Assembly (NCBI RefSeq): GCF_023674465.1
Contig: NZ_CP098400.1
Coordinates: forward strand, 1 to 64,000
Direction of reading: 5' to 3'
Length of the DNA: 64,000 bases
Origin: Xiashengella succiniciproducens
Lineage (GTDB): Bacteria > Bacteroidota > Bacteroidia > Bacteroidales > Marinilabiliaceae
Below the pieces are notes generated by a model. The model searched no databases and was not told the origin of the DNA. It worked only from the letters and a program-made list of their open reading frames with translations. Numbering within the stretch: the first letter of the stretch is position 1; each line of letters starts with the position of its first letter. This document shows, piece after piece, positions 37,201-45,646 of this stretch. Both the position numbers and the translations under genes were made by a program.

Positions 37201-39836
37201 GTGAAGGATCAGAAGGAGCAAGTGTCCTAACATTCAACACTGACAGGAGTGAATACAAGCCTGGTGACAATGCAGTAGTAACCTTCCCCTCAGGTGGTGA
37301 AGGCAGGGCTCTAGTTACTATTGAAAACGGAACAAAAGTTCTCAAAAGCTGGTGGGTAAAACCTGAAGAAGGAAGCACTAGTTTCAGTTTTCAAGTAACA
37401 CCTGAGATGAGCCCCAATATTTATGTTCATATCAGCCTGTTGCAACCTCATAAGAGAAAGAATAATGACCTTCCGATCAGGCTCTATGGAGTTATCCCTG
37501 TAACAGTAAACGATCCATCTACAAAGCTTCAACCTCAGTTAAAGGTCGCAGATGAATGGCGTCCCGAACAAAAGGCTGTAATAGAGGTAACAGAAGCAGG
37601 AAAACGTGAGATGGATTACACAATAGCAATAGTTGACGAGGGTCTGCTCGACCTGACAAACTTTGCTACACCAGATCCCTGGAAGTACTTTAATGCCCAG
37701 GAAGCCTTGGGGGTAAGAACCTTTGATATGTTTGATCAGGTCCTGGGAGCCTATGGAGGAAGGATAGAACAAGTTTTTGGAATTGGAGGTGGTGATGAAC
37801 TAAATCCCGATGGCTCAAAGAACCAGCTGCGCAGATTTGAACCAATGGTTAAGTTCATTGGTCCTTTAAAGCTGAAAAAGAATGGGAAGAACAAACATGA
37901 AATAGAGATACCAAACTATTTCGGATCAGTACGCATTATGTTGGTTGCATGCAATGAAACTGCGAGCGGATCTATTGACAAGAAGGTTGCCGTCAAACAA
38001 CCTCTGATGGTGTGGAGTTCCCTCCCCAGAGTATTAGGCCCGGGAGAAACAGTTTCGCTACCAGTAACAGTATTCGCATCAGGCAAGGCTGCAGGAAAAG
38101 TAAAGGTTAGTCTGAGCACTGATAAATTGCTGAATATTAGTGGCGAAAAAGTTCAGTATGTAAACTTTAAGAAGGATGGAGAGAAAACCATCTACTTCGA
38201 CTTGAAAGCCGGCAATGAGACAGGAATATCTGTTGTAGAGGTTATTGCCGAAGCAGGATCTGAGAAAGGAAGCAACAAAATTAACCTACCGGTTAGGAAT
38301 GCAAACCCATCTGTTACAAGGGTTCAATCTGTTATCCTTGGTAAAGGTGACAGTAAGGAATTACCATATGAAGCTATCGGAACAAAGGGAACTAATGGTG
38401 CAATTCTGGAGATAAGCACAATTGGATCAATAGATTTTGGACGACGACTGGAATTTTTACTTCAATACCCGCACGGATGCATAGAACAGATAACCTCTGC
38501 TGCATTTCCACAGGTATTTCTTCCTTCGGTTGCAGAACTTTCAGCAGAAGAAGCCGGCAGGAGCAAAACAAATGTACAAAGTGTATTAAGTCGGCTGCGT
38601 TCATACCAGACTACAGATGGAGGATTCGCTTATTGGGCAGGAGGTTCCAGGGCTGATGAATGGGGCAGCAGCTATGCAGGACACTTTATGTTGAGTGCTG
38701 CAGAAAAGGGCTATACAGTTCCTGATCAGTTAAGGAAGAACTGGATCAGTTACCAAAAGAAACAAGCCAAGACCTGGGTTCCATCAAAAACAGGAAAACC
38801 TGATGGTCAGGATCTGATTCAGGCATATAGGTTGTTTACTCTTGCCCTGGCCGGAGAAGCTGACCTTGGTTCAATGAACAGACTGCGCCAGCAAACAAAT
38901 CTATCAAGTCAGGCAAGATGGCGTCTGGCTGGGGCTTACGCAATTGCAGGGCTTAAAGAAGTGGCAGGTGAACTAACAGCAAATGAGTCAGCTGACGCAC
39001 CATCCAGCAGTTTTGAAAACAGCTATGGCTCTCCCGATCGTGACTTCGCCATGGTTATCGAAACCCTTCTTTATATGGGACAGAAGGAAAAAGCAGTTCC
39101 TCTTGTAAGACAACTTGCTACAAGGCTAAGTTCGGATAGCTGGATGAGTACTCAGACAACTGCTTATGCTCTGCTTGCAATTAGCAAGTACACTGAAGGA
39201 AGTGCCAACGCAGGTTCAAATGCAAAGATTGAGCTGGCTATTAACAAGGGAAAGCCTGAGAATATTACTTTAAGCAAGGCTATTTTCAGACAGAAAGTTG
39301 ATATTGAGAACGAAACAAACGGAAAGATCAAGATTGCAAACCACTCGGGTAATGAAATATTTGCACAACTGATACTTACAGGACAGCCCTTAAGTGATAC
39401 TTTAAGTAAAAAGGTCACCGACGGATTAAATCTAAAGATTGAGTATCTGGATCTTGATAACAGGCCTGTTGATATAAGGAATCTGTCTCAGGGCAAGGAT
39501 TTCAAAGCCATAGTTACCATCAGCAATCCCAGTCCATTCGAGGTTTCCAACATAGCCCTTTCGCAGATCTTTCCATCCGGTTGGGAAATCCGTAATAGCC
39601 GAATGGAAGAAGGTGCTTCTGTTCATGAACTGGATCAACCTGATTACCGTGATATTCGTGATGACAGGGTTTATTCATACTTTAACCTGAATGCTGGAAG
39701 GTCGAAACGACTGGTTGTATTACTTCACGCATCATACGCAGGAAAGTTCTATCTGCCTGCGGTAACTGCAGAAGCAATGTACGACCATAACACAAGGGCT
39801 ATCGAACCAGGTACCTGGGTTGAAGTGACAAAATAG
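34296..39836 (+). CDS. Thioester-containing alpha-2-macroglobulin family lipoprotein
   Basis: A giant 1846-residue protein of the bacterial alpha-2-macroglobulin type, thought to trap foreign proteases in the envelope by a conformational snare. The N-terminus MTRKTLRLLL...VIFSGC looks like a lipoprotein signal, Cys about 25 being the anchor, although Phe at -3 is a weak lipobox. Several MG beta-sandwich domains follow, including the MG2-type segment YGDRGVWRPGDSLFISFIAE around 625. The central A2M domain begins near 1180 and the thioester motif GCIEQ places Cys1395 in YPHGCIEQITS. An acidic, aromatic-rich stretch lies at roughly 462-497. The gene has its own promoter; no pbpC follows it, unlike many bacterial homologues. 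A TatD-like gene starts 1 bp after the stop. Confidence 0.92.
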   Translation: MTRKTLRLLLSLVVVSLVIFSGCRKGTQDEQTHSGFHPLVAAFTSEYISTSGTFSIEFRDPPRNAVPGATAPSNVATIIPKVKGSWIWLDEYTLQFKPDGKLVSGQTYKIRVHLSKLFDNQDEDFYFSVTTFAQSYRFLMGDLEYTEEDGQESYRIKGSISVAEDITPEEAKAMLNIAAENTTIPVTWQHTDGRNHSFELFPIPIKDKAYNISISHSGAPIDTKGEGTEEVAVPSSAEFTVIKAYAEQQPVQVIRVVFSSALDPTQDLTGMYEISNNVNTRYTTNSNILEIYPEKNIQGEFELKILPGIRNKKGLMTSQTDRFYLGFENLKPAVEFIGVGNIMPFSDNLIMHFRAVSLKSVIVRVIRIYESNVPHFLQVNTMDGSSELKRAGRLEYANVINLDRDPSLDLGKWNIFALDLSNMVKPSPGSLYRIELGFEQIDAIYQCDDETKQESTKRKWIDDGEFWDNPYDYYSEYPYYYEDWDWDWYERNNPCNKAYYTRSKWVAQNLLASNLGLTAKLGNDKRINVYITDLNSTAPIDGANIEVLDFQLQVLAKAVTDKDGMAVLDPTEKQPFLLIADKAGQKGYLRMDAGRSLSVSRFNVSGQNVKEGLKGYIYGDRGVWRPGDSLFISFIAEHRGNNLPANYPVIFELIDPRGRVQSKMTARHPENKIYSFRTATPEDAPTGFWRARVIMGDATFEKQVRIETIKPNRLKIELGIKEGLVSTDKNIEIPIKSEWLHGAPASGLKADVKMTTKPTSTSFDSYPGYVFDDATRSYDQAEQTLYEGRLNQQGEGSFIMPSVRDHRSPGFLKANLISRVYEEGGSFSISQTTRTLSPYRQYVGVRAPEGDKNNLLLTDQDYKIEVVTVNEAGTPVNINGLKYKIYKISWRWWWDSTEEELSRYISSSSSTLISSGTIRTENGKTSIPFRINHPEWGRYLVRVEDPLGGHAACTTVMVDWPGWAQKTGREGSEGASVLTFNTDRSEYKPGDNAVVTFPSGGEGRALVTIENGTKVLKSWWVKPEEGSTSFSFQVTPEMSPNIYVHISLLQPHKRKNNDLPIRLYGVIPVTVNDPSTKLQPQLKVADEWRPEQKAVIEVTEAGKREMDYTIAIVDEGLLDLTNFATPDPWKYFNAQEALGVRTFDMFDQVLGAYGGRIEQVFGIGGGDELNPDGSKNQLRRFEPMVKFIGPLKLKKNGKNKHEIEIPNYFGSVRIMLVACNETASGSIDKKVAVKQPLMVWSSLPRVLGPGETVSLPVTVFASGKAAGKVKVSLSTDKLLNISGEKVQYVNFKKDGEKTIYFDLKAGNETGISVVEVIAEAGSEKGSNKINLPVRNANPSVTRVQSVILGKGDSKELPYEAIGTKGTNGAILEISTIGSIDFGRRLEFLLQYPHGCIEQITSAAFPQVFLPSVAELSAEEAGRSKTNVQSVLSRLRSYQTTDGGFAYWAGGSRADEWGSSYAGHFMLSAAEKGYTVPDQLRKNWISYQKKQAKTWVPSKTGKPDGQDLIQAYRLFTLALAGEADLGSMNRLRQQTNLSSQARWRLAGAYAIAGLKEVAGELTANESADAPSSSFENSYGSPDRDFAMVIETLLYMGQKEKAVPLVRQLATRLSSDSWMSTQTTAYALLAISKYTEGSANAGSNAKIELAINKGKPENITLSKAIFRQKVDIENETNGKIKIANHSGNEIFAQLILTGQPLSDTLSKKVTDGLNLKIEYLDLDNRPVDIRNLSQGKDFKAIVTISNPSPFEVSNIALSQIFPSGWEIRNSRMEEGASVHELDQPDYRDIRDDRVYSYFNLNAGRSKRLVVLLHASYAGKFYLPAVTAEAMYDHNTRAIEPGTWVEVTK

Positions 39837-39837
39837 A

Positions 39838-40494
39838 ATGTGTAAGTATGTAGACATACATAGCCACCACAAAGAAAGCAGCCCGGATCTGATAAGAATA
39901 GTCAGCATCCGGGCTGACGGTTCTTTGCCTGTGCATAAGCTCGAATATGTAAGCTATGGTATCCATCCCTGGGACAGCACCATGAATGGTATTGAGCAGA
40001 CACTGGTCTTCACGGAAAGCATTAAAAGCCTATGCGCAATTGGAGAGTGTGGCCTTGACAAGAACAAGGGAGCAGAACTTGAACGGCAGATCGAGCTTTT
40101 CAGAAGACATATTAATATCTCAGAAAAACTTGAGCTTCCAGTTATTATTCATTGTGTAGGCCGCTTCAATGAACTGATAGCAATAAGGAAGGAGGGTCGC
40201 TACTCCCAACCCTGGATTGTTCACGGATTCAGAGGACATAGCCAGCTTGCCCTTCAGCTTGTAAAGAATGGCATACTTCTGTCTTTTGGTGAGGCTTTGC
40301 TGCAGGAAGGCAGCAAAGCATCCGAAAGCCTGAAAGCTTTGCAACCAGTACAGTGGTTTCTTGAAACCGACGAAAGCAATGCAGATATCAAAGCAATTTA
40401 CAAAAGAGCTGCATTATTGACAGGCACACCATTAAATGTGCTTAAGGAACAACTGTTCAACAATTTTCTTTCTACATTTGCCGTCCAAAAATAA
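39838..40494 (+). CDS. TatD-family metal-dependent hydrolase
   Basis: A 218-residue member of the amidohydrolase-like TatD DNase family. The N-terminal metal motif appears as DIHSHH near residue 6, followed by YGIHPWD near 40, GECGLD near 65 (the conserved Glu), PVIIHCVGRFNEL near 100, VHGFRG near 128 and the ETDESN segment near 181. All metal ligands are present, though the protein is shorter than the usual 255-265 residues and the spacing is compact. It starts 1 bp past the macroglobulin stop and 5 bp ahead of tcdA. Nuclease activity is assumed from family. Confidence 0.85.
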   Translation: MCKYVDIHSHHKESSPDLIRIVSIRADGSLPVHKLEYVSYGIHPWDSTMNGIEQTLVFTESIKSLCAIGECGLDKNKGAELERQIELFRRHINISEKLELPVIIHCVGRFNELIAIRKEGRYSQPWIVHGFRGHSQLALQLVKNGILLSFGEALLQEGSKASESLKALQPVQWFLETDESNADIKAIYKRAALLTGTPLNVLKEQLFNNFLSTFAVQK

Positions 40495-40499
40495 AATCG

Positions 40500-41222
40500 A
40501 TGGAATGGCTTAGCAGAACAGAACTACTTGTAGGAAAGGAAGGGATAGAAAAGTTGCAAAAAGCCCATGTACTGATTGCAGGCGTGGGCGGAGTCGGTTC
40601 TTTTGCCGCAGAAATGGTAACTCGCGCAGGAGTGGGAACCATTACAATAGTTGATGCCGATACCGTAAAAGCTTCAAACAGGAACCGTCAGTTGCCTGCC
40701 CTCTCGAGCACCGAGGGCCAAACAAAGGTAGAAGTGATGGCAGCACGACTAATGGATATAAATCCCGAACTCCAACTCAATATCTACAGCACCTTCTTAA
40801 AGGACGAGACGATACCCGAAATTCTGGACTTTAAACCCGACTACGTAATAGATGCAATAGATTCACTTGCTCCAAAAGTCTTTCTGATAGTCAACTGCAA
40901 GCGTATTGGCATTCCTATAATTTCAAGCATGGGAGCCGGAGGAAGACTTGATCCTTCAAAGGTGAGAATAGCAGATCTGTCTGAGAGTTTCAACTGCACA
41001 CTTGCAAGAATGGTTCGTAAAAGACTCGGCAAATTCAATATCAAGAAAGGACTCGACGTGGTTTTCAGTTCTGAACCGGTTGACAAAGACCGCATACTTT
41101 TCGTGGAAGGAGAGCAAAATAAGAAGACAACACTGGGAACAATCAGCTATATGCCGGCGACCTTCGGCCTTTTAGCGGCTTCACACGTTATCCGCAAGCT
41201 TCTGGCCGGTAAAAAAGAGTAG
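40500..41222 (+). CDS. tcdA: tRNA threonylcarbamoyladenosine dehydratase
   Basis: An E1-like ThiF-fold enzyme that cyclises t6A37 of ANN-decoding tRNAs to ct6A using ATP. The 240-residue protein has the nucleotide-binding GVGGVGS (Gly28-Ser34), the DADTVKASNRNRQ segment around 59-71 and VIDAIDSLAPKVFL near 120, all characteristic of TcdA (CsdL/YgdL). SSMGAGGRLDP near 147 is also as expected. It follows the TatD gene by 5 bp. The family assignment is firm. Confidence 0.92.
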   Translation: MEWLSRTELLVGKEGIEKLQKAHVLIAGVGGVGSFAAEMVTRAGVGTITIVDADTVKASNRNRQLPALSSTEGQTKVEVMAARLMDINPELQLNIYSTFLKDETIPEILDFKPDYVIDAIDSLAPKVFLIVNCKRIGIPIISSMGAGGRLDPSKVRIADLSESFNCTLARMVRKRLGKFNIKKGLDVVFSSEPVDKDRILFVEGEQNKKTTLGTISYMPATFGLLAASHVIRKLLAGKKE

Positions 41223-41347
41223 CCAAATACCCGTTTTTTGTAAGAGCCTGTAATTTAAAAGGTAGATTTTACGGCTATTTCTAAACTTTTTTGAGAAAGA
41301 AATTTGTACTTTTACTCTCAGAACAGACAACTTACAATCAACTTATT

Positions 41348-42370
41348 ATGACTGGCGAAATTGATTGGGGTCACCTGCCCTTTACCTACATGAAGACGGA
41401 CTATAATATCAGGTGTTATTATCGTGACGGAAAATGGGGAGAACTTGAAGTAAGTTCCTCCGAATACATCAATCTCCATATGGCTGCCACCTGCCTTCAC
41501 TATGGACAGGAAGCCTTTGAAGGCCTCAAGGCCTTCAGGGGTGTCAATGGCAAGATTCGCATATTCAGATTGGCAGACAATGCCCGCCGTATGCAGGCCT
41601 CAGCAGATGGAATTCTTATGGCAAGGGTTCCTGAAGACCTTTTTATTAAAGCTTGCATCAAAGCAGTAGTGCTAAACAAGCGATTTGTTCCCCCTTATGG
41701 TTCGGGTGCATCACTATACATACGCCCTCTTCTAATCGGTTCAGGTCCTAAAGTTGGTGTGTCTCCAGCAGATGAATACCTGTTTATGGTATTCGTAACT
41801 CCGGTAGGTCCTTATTTCAAGGAAGGATTCAAGCCTACAAACCTGATGATAACCCGTAAGTATGACCGTGCAGCTCCAAATGGTACCGGACCTTATAAGG
41901 TGGGTGGTAACTATGCTGCCAGCCTCGCTTCAGGTAAAATTGCCAAGGAGAGAGGTTACTCTGCCGTGCTTTACCTTGATAGTCGTGAAAAGAAATATAT
42001 TGACGAGTGTGGTCCTGCAAACTTCTTTGGCATCAAGGATAAGACTTATATTACTCCTGAGTCAAACTCAATCCTGCCATCAATTACAAACAAGAGCCTT
42101 ATGAAAATCGCAGAAGATCTTGGATTGAAGGTCGAAAGAAGACATGTCCTGCTCGAGGAACTAGAGACTCTTGAGGAAGTAGGAGCCTGTGGAACAGCTG
42201 CTGTAATAAGTCCTGTAGCTCAGATAGATGACCTGGATACTGGTAAGTCTTATGTATACAGTAAGGATGGACAACCAGGCCACTATTGCACACTCCTTTA
42301 CAATAAACTCAGGGCTATTCAATATGGCGAAGAAGCAGACAAATATGGCTGGATAACAGAGATAGACTGA
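41348..42370 (+). CDS. ilvE: Branched-chain amino acid aminotransferase
   Basis: A PLP enzyme that transfers amino groups between glutamate and branched-chain 2-oxo acids. The 340-residue protein is class IV: HYGQEAFEGLKAFR near 50, the PLP lysine in NGTGPYKVGGNYAAS (Lys about 179), YIDECGPANFFGI near 218 and the EEVGACGTAAVISPV block near 277. The ATG at 41348 yields MTGEIDWGHLPFTY; a TTG at 41291 would add 19 unrelated residues. It stands alone between tcdA and typA. The assignment is firm. Confidence 0.94.
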   Translation: MTGEIDWGHLPFTYMKTDYNIRCYYRDGKWGELEVSSSEYINLHMAATCLHYGQEAFEGLKAFRGVNGKIRIFRLADNARRMQASADGILMARVPEDLFIKACIKAVVLNKRFVPPYGSGASLYIRPLLIGSGPKVGVSPADEYLFMVFVTPVGPYFKEGFKPTNLMITRKYDRAAPNGTGPYKVGGNYAASLASGKIAKERGYSAVLYLDSREKKYIDECGPANFFGIKDKTYITPESNSILPSITNKSLMKIAEDLGLKVERRHVLLEELETLEEVGACGTAAVISPVAQIDDLDTGKSYVYSKDGQPGHYCTLLYNKLRAIQYGEEADKYGWITEID

Positions 42371-42397
42371 ATTTAACTATATTTAAATCTTAACAAG

Positions 42398-42440
42398 CGG
42401 CTGAATCCTAGCTTATTAGCTTAGTTCAGCCGCTTTTTTA
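42398..42440 (+). terminator. Intrinsic terminator after ilvE
   Basis: AGCGGCTGAA at about 42399-42406 pairs with TTCAGCCGCT at about 42426-42434, with inner pairs extending the stem (AGCTTATTAGCT), followed by a run of six T on the plus strand. It lies 28 bp past the ilvE stop, before the typA promoter. Confidence 0.75.
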
Positions 42441-42484
42441 TATTCAAAGGTTTAATATACATATTATTATCGCACAAATTGCGG

Positions 42485-42492
42485 TATTTTTG
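42485..42492 (+). promoter_or_regulatory. TAnnTTTG -7 element upstream of typA
   Basis: TATTTTTG matches the -7 consensus exactly and ends 21 bp before the ATG at 42514. No clear -33 TTTG at the usual distance. The A/T-rich gap 42371-42513 also has GCGGCTGA...TCAGCCGC (about 42398-42434) with T-run, a likely ilvE terminator. Confidence 0.45.
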
Positions 42493-42513
42493 TAGCCCAA
42501 TTTTTGAAGTAGA

Positions 42514-44313
42514 ATGAATATCAGAAACATTGCCATTATTGCACACGTTGACCACGGAAAGACAACACTGGTTGACAAGATGCTAATGGCTTCCAAGCTC
42601 TTTAAAGAGCACCAGCAGGTAGGTGAACTGATTATGGACAACAATGACCTGGAAAGGGAAAGAGGAATCACCATACTTGCCAAGAACGTCTCGGTAAACT
42701 GGAAAGGAACCAAGATTAACATCATAGACACCCCAGGCCACGCCGACTTCGGTGGAGAGGTTGAACGGGTGCTCAACATGACCGACGGAGTATTGTTGCT
42801 TGTTGACGCCTTTGAGGGACCTATGCCCCAGACCCGCTTCGTACTGCAAAAGGCACTTAACCTGGGTCTCAAACCAATTGTTGTAATCAACAAGGTTGAC
42901 AAGCCCAACTGCCGTCCGGAAGAAGTACAGGAAGCCATCTTCGACCTTATGTTCAGCCTTCATGCAACAGAAGAACAGCTTGACTTCGTCACTGTTTACG
43001 GTTCAGCGCGTGAAAACTGGATGTCAGATGACTGGAAAGTCAGGACTAATGACATCAGTGTTCTGATGGACAGTATTGTTAAGAACATTCCTGCTCCCAA
43101 GCCAAACGAAGGGACTCCTCAGATGTTGATCAGTTCTCTGGACTACTCTGCATATCTGGGGCGTATTGCCATCGGCAGGGTTCATCGCGGAACCCTAAAA
43201 CCTGGGATGGAAATTTCAGTAGTTAGTCGTGACGGCAGTATGTACAAGACCAGGATTAAGGAACTCAACGTATTTGAAGGACTTGGCAGGGCAAAGGCTG
43301 ACGAAGTTAAGGCCGGTGAGATTTGCGCACTGGTAGGACTTGATAAGTTCGAGATCGGTGATTCTATCTGCGATCCTGAAAGTCCTGAACCACTTGATCC
43401 TATTGCAGTAGATGAGCCAACTATGAGTATGCTCTTTACTATCAACAACTCCCCCTTCTATGGTAAGGAAGGTAAGTTTGTGACATCAAGACATATCAAG
43501 GAAAGGTTGGACAAGGAACTTGAGAAGAATCTTGCCCTTAGGGTTGAAGAAACTGATTCTGCGGATGCCTGGAACGTTTTCGGACGAGGAGTATTGCATC
43601 TCTCAGTTCTTATCGAGACTATGCGCCGTGAAGGTTATGAACTTCAGGTTGGACAGCCAAAAGTAATTATAAAAGAAATTGCAGGAGAAAAGCACGAACC
43701 GGTAGAAGAACTGACTATAGACCTACCCAAGGAAATGTCAGGTAAGGCTATCGAACTGGTAACTCAACGCAGAGGGGAGTTGAAAAGTATGGAAACCAAA
43801 GGAGACAGGGTACACCTTGAATTCATAATACCATCAAGGGGTATTATTGGTCTCCGTAATAATATGCTTACCGCCACTTCTGGTGAAGCCGTGATGGCTC
43901 ACCGCTTTATTGAGTTCCAACCCTGGAAAGGGACTATCGAAAAGCGTCAGAACGGATCATTGATAGCCATGGAGAGTGGAACTGCTTACGCTTATGCAAT
44001 AGACAAACTCCAGGACAGAGGCAAGTTCTTTATTTTCCCCCAGGAAGAAGTCTATATGGGACAGGTAGTGGGCGAAAACAACCGCGATGGAGACATTACA
44101 GTGAATGTAACAAAGAGTAAGAAGCTTACAAATATGAGAGCTTCTGGTTCGGATGACAAGGTAAAACTTACCCCCCCCATCGTCTTCAGTCTCGAAGAAG
44201 CACTTGAATATATTCAGGGTGATGAGTATGTAGAAGTTACTCCAAAGTCTATTCGATTAAGGAAGATATTCCTGCAGGAACACGAAAGAAAAAGACTTTC
44301 TAAGCAGGCCTAA
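42514..44313 (+). CDS. typA: Ribosome-associated GTPase TypA/BipA
   Basis: A translational GTPase that binds ribosomes and aids assembly or translation under stress. The 599-residue protein has the G1 loop AHVDHGKTT (10-18), G2/switch ERERGITI near 49, DTPGHADFGGEVERV near 71 and NKVDKP near 129, then domain II, EF-G-like domains and the TypA-specific C-terminal domain (GVIG-type segment SRGIIGLRNNMLTATSGEA near 445). Length and layout are normal. It is followed by a very strong terminator. The assignment is certain. Confidence 0.97.
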   Translation: MNIRNIAIIAHVDHGKTTLVDKMLMASKLFKEHQQVGELIMDNNDLERERGITILAKNVSVNWKGTKINIIDTPGHADFGGEVERVLNMTDGVLLLVDAFEGPMPQTRFVLQKALNLGLKPIVVINKVDKPNCRPEEVQEAIFDLMFSLHATEEQLDFVTVYGSARENWMSDDWKVRTNDISVLMDSIVKNIPAPKPNEGTPQMLISSLDYSAYLGRIAIGRVHRGTLKPGMEISVVSRDGSMYKTRIKELNVFEGLGRAKADEVKAGEICALVGLDKFEIGDSICDPESPEPLDPIAVDEPTMSMLFTINNSPFYGKEGKFVTSRHIKERLDKELEKNLALRVEETDSADAWNVFGRGVLHLSVLIETMRREGYELQVGQPKVIIKEIAGEKHEPVEELTIDLPKEMSGKAIELVTQRRGELKSMETKGDRVHLEFIIPSRGIIGLRNNMLTATSGEAVMAHRFIEFQPWKGTIEKRQNGSLIAMESGTAYAYAIDKLQDRGKFFIFPQEEVYMGQVVGENNRDGDITVNVTKSKKLTNMRASGSDDKVKLTPPIVFSLEEALEYIQGDEYVEVTPKSIRLRKIFLQEHERKRLSKQA

Positions 44314-44355
44314 AAACAGCGAAGCCGCCCCCCAAAGGGCGGCTTCGCTGTTTTT
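44312..44355 (+). terminator. Very strong intrinsic terminator after typA
   Basis: A perfect 19-bp inverted repeat, AAAAACAGCGAAGCCGCCC with its complement, closes a CCCAAA loop and carries its own T tract. It begins at the typA stop codon. The A tract at the other side makes it potentially bidirectional, so it could also stop read-through from the minus-strand tRNA gene. Confidence 0.95.
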
Positions 44356-44397
44356 AACCCATAAAACTAAAAGAAATACTCCGGTAAACCTGCTTAA

Positions 44398-44435
44398 ACA
44401 AAAGGAGGTGTCCCTTTTGGAACACCCCCTTTTGT
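44398..44435 (-). terminator. Terminator of the tRNA-Asn gene
   Basis: ACAAAAGGAGGTGTCC pairs with GGAACACCCCCTTTTGT with one mismatch and a bulge. On the minus strand it begins 3 bases beyond the tRNA 3' end and its distal arm is T-rich (CTTTTGTTTAA). Confidence 0.75.
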
Positions 44436-44438
44436 AAG

Positions 44439-44512
44439 CTCCTCAGGTAGGACTTGAACCTACGACCTACGGATTAACAGTCCGCCGCTCTAACCGACTG
44501 AGCTACTGAGGA
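44439..44512 (-). tRNA. tRNA-Asn (anticodon GTT)
   Basis: Read on the minus strand, the 74-base gene starts TCCTCAGTAGCTCAG and ends CTGAGGA plus discriminator G, with a complete 7-bp acceptor stem. The D arm (GCTCAGTCGGTTAGAGC), the anticodon loop CTGTTAA giving GTT, and the T arm GTAGGTTCAAGTCCTAC are all canonical. The 3' CCA is not encoded and must be added. It stands alone, between terminators. Confidence 0.96.
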
Positions 44513-44598
44513 ATTATTTACGTTCGATTATTTACTTAACCTTCCAGAGGTCCTTACCTCTTTCAAACGCCCTGCAAAACTATATGCTTTGAGTTAAT

Positions 44599-44633
44599 TT
44601 TGCAAATTATTCGAATAAAAAAAAGCATCTTTG
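44599..44633 (+). promoter_or_regulatory. Bacteroidota-type promoter for the PfkB kinase gene
   Basis: TTTG at 44599-44602 and CATCTTTG at 44626-44633 are 23 bp apart, fitting TTTG-N(17-23)-TAnnTTTG with one mismatch. The predicted start of transcription would be near 44640, so translation from 44660 rather than from the upstream TTG at 44600 or ATG at 44636 is expected. Confidence 0.5.
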
Positions 44634-44659
44634 CAATGCAAAAATTTCCGATCAATATT

Positions 44660-45643
44660 ATGGCAAAAGTACTGGGAATGGGCAATGCCCTGGTAGATAT
44701 TCTTTTAAGACTTGATAGCGATGCAGTACTCGAGAGACTCGAGATGCCACGAGGCAGCATGCAACTGGTAGATAAACACACAGCCGAAAAAGTTATGAAG
44801 GCTACAGGCCACAACGGCGCCACCAAAGCATCGGGAGGTTCAGCAGCAAATACCATCCATGGCCTGGCAAATCTGGGTATAAAAACCGGCTTCCTGGGTA
44901 AGATTGGACGTGACGAACTGGGCAACTTCTTTAAAAACGATTTGCTCAACAAAGGAATAGATCCCATTTTGCTTGAAAGCGAAACAGAATCAGGAAGGGC
45001 TATTGCTCTGATCTCACCCGATTCGGAACGTACTTTTGCTACATATCTTGGAGCTGCCGTTGAAATGAGGGCAGACGATATACCCGACGAGGTGCTGAAA
45101 AACTACAGCTACCTGCATATAGAGGGTTATTTGGTACAAAACCAGGAGCTAATAAGGGAAGGCCTTAGGCGGGCAAAGCAATACGGTCTTAAAGTATCTC
45201 TAGACCTTGCCAGTTTCAATGTAGTTGAAGAAAACCTTGAATTCCTGCGTGACAACGTTGCCCGCTACGTTGATATACTTTTTGCAAATGAAGAAGAGGC
45301 ACGTGCTTTCAGTGGAGGACTTGAAGGAGAGGAAGCCCTCGAATGGATGGGGCAGATGTGCGAAACAGTGGTTCTGAAACAAGGTGCCAAAGGATCACTT
45401 ATAAAGCACAATGGTCAGAAAGTAAGTGTAGGCTCTGTTATTAGCAATCCAATCGACACAACCGGTGCCGGGGATCTTTATGCGGCAGGTTTTCTGTTTG
45501 GACTTATCAGATCTCTGCCGGTCCATAAATGTGGTGAAATAGGAGCCCTCCTGTCTGCAAGAGTAATAGAAGTTATTGGACCCAAGATGGACGAAGAAAG
45601 GTGGAATGCAATACGCAATGAACTGCTGGTATTGGCAGAGTAA
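44660..45643 (+). CDS. PfkB-family carbohydrate or nucleoside kinase
   Basis: A 327-residue ribokinase-like kinase. It starts MAKVLGMGNALVDILLRL, has the first PfkB signature near 62 (KASGGSAANTIHGLANLGI, GKIGRDELGNFF) and the C-terminal signature DTTGAGDLYAAGFLFGL near 270 with the catalytic Asp. NEEEARAF near 212 is also typical. It resembles adenosine-kinase-like proteins of Bacteroidota, but the substrate cannot be assigned. The start was chosen from the family N-terminus and the promoter position. It is convergent with a glycosyltransferase, 3 bp apart. Confidence 0.85.
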   Translation: MAKVLGMGNALVDILLRLDSDAVLERLEMPRGSMQLVDKHTAEKVMKATGHNGATKASGGSAANTIHGLANLGIKTGFLGKIGRDELGNFFKNDLLNKGIDPILLESETESGRAIALISPDSERTFATYLGAAVEMRADDIPDEVLKNYSYLHIEGYLVQNQELIREGLRRAKQYGLKVSLDLASFNVVEENLEFLRDNVARYVDILFANEEEARAFSGGLEGEEALEWMGQMCETVVLKQGAKGSLIKHNGQKVSVGSVISNPIDTTGAGDLYAAGFLFGLIRSLPVHKCGEIGALLSARVIEVIGPKMDEERWNAIRNELLVLAE

Positions 45644-45646
45644 TAG

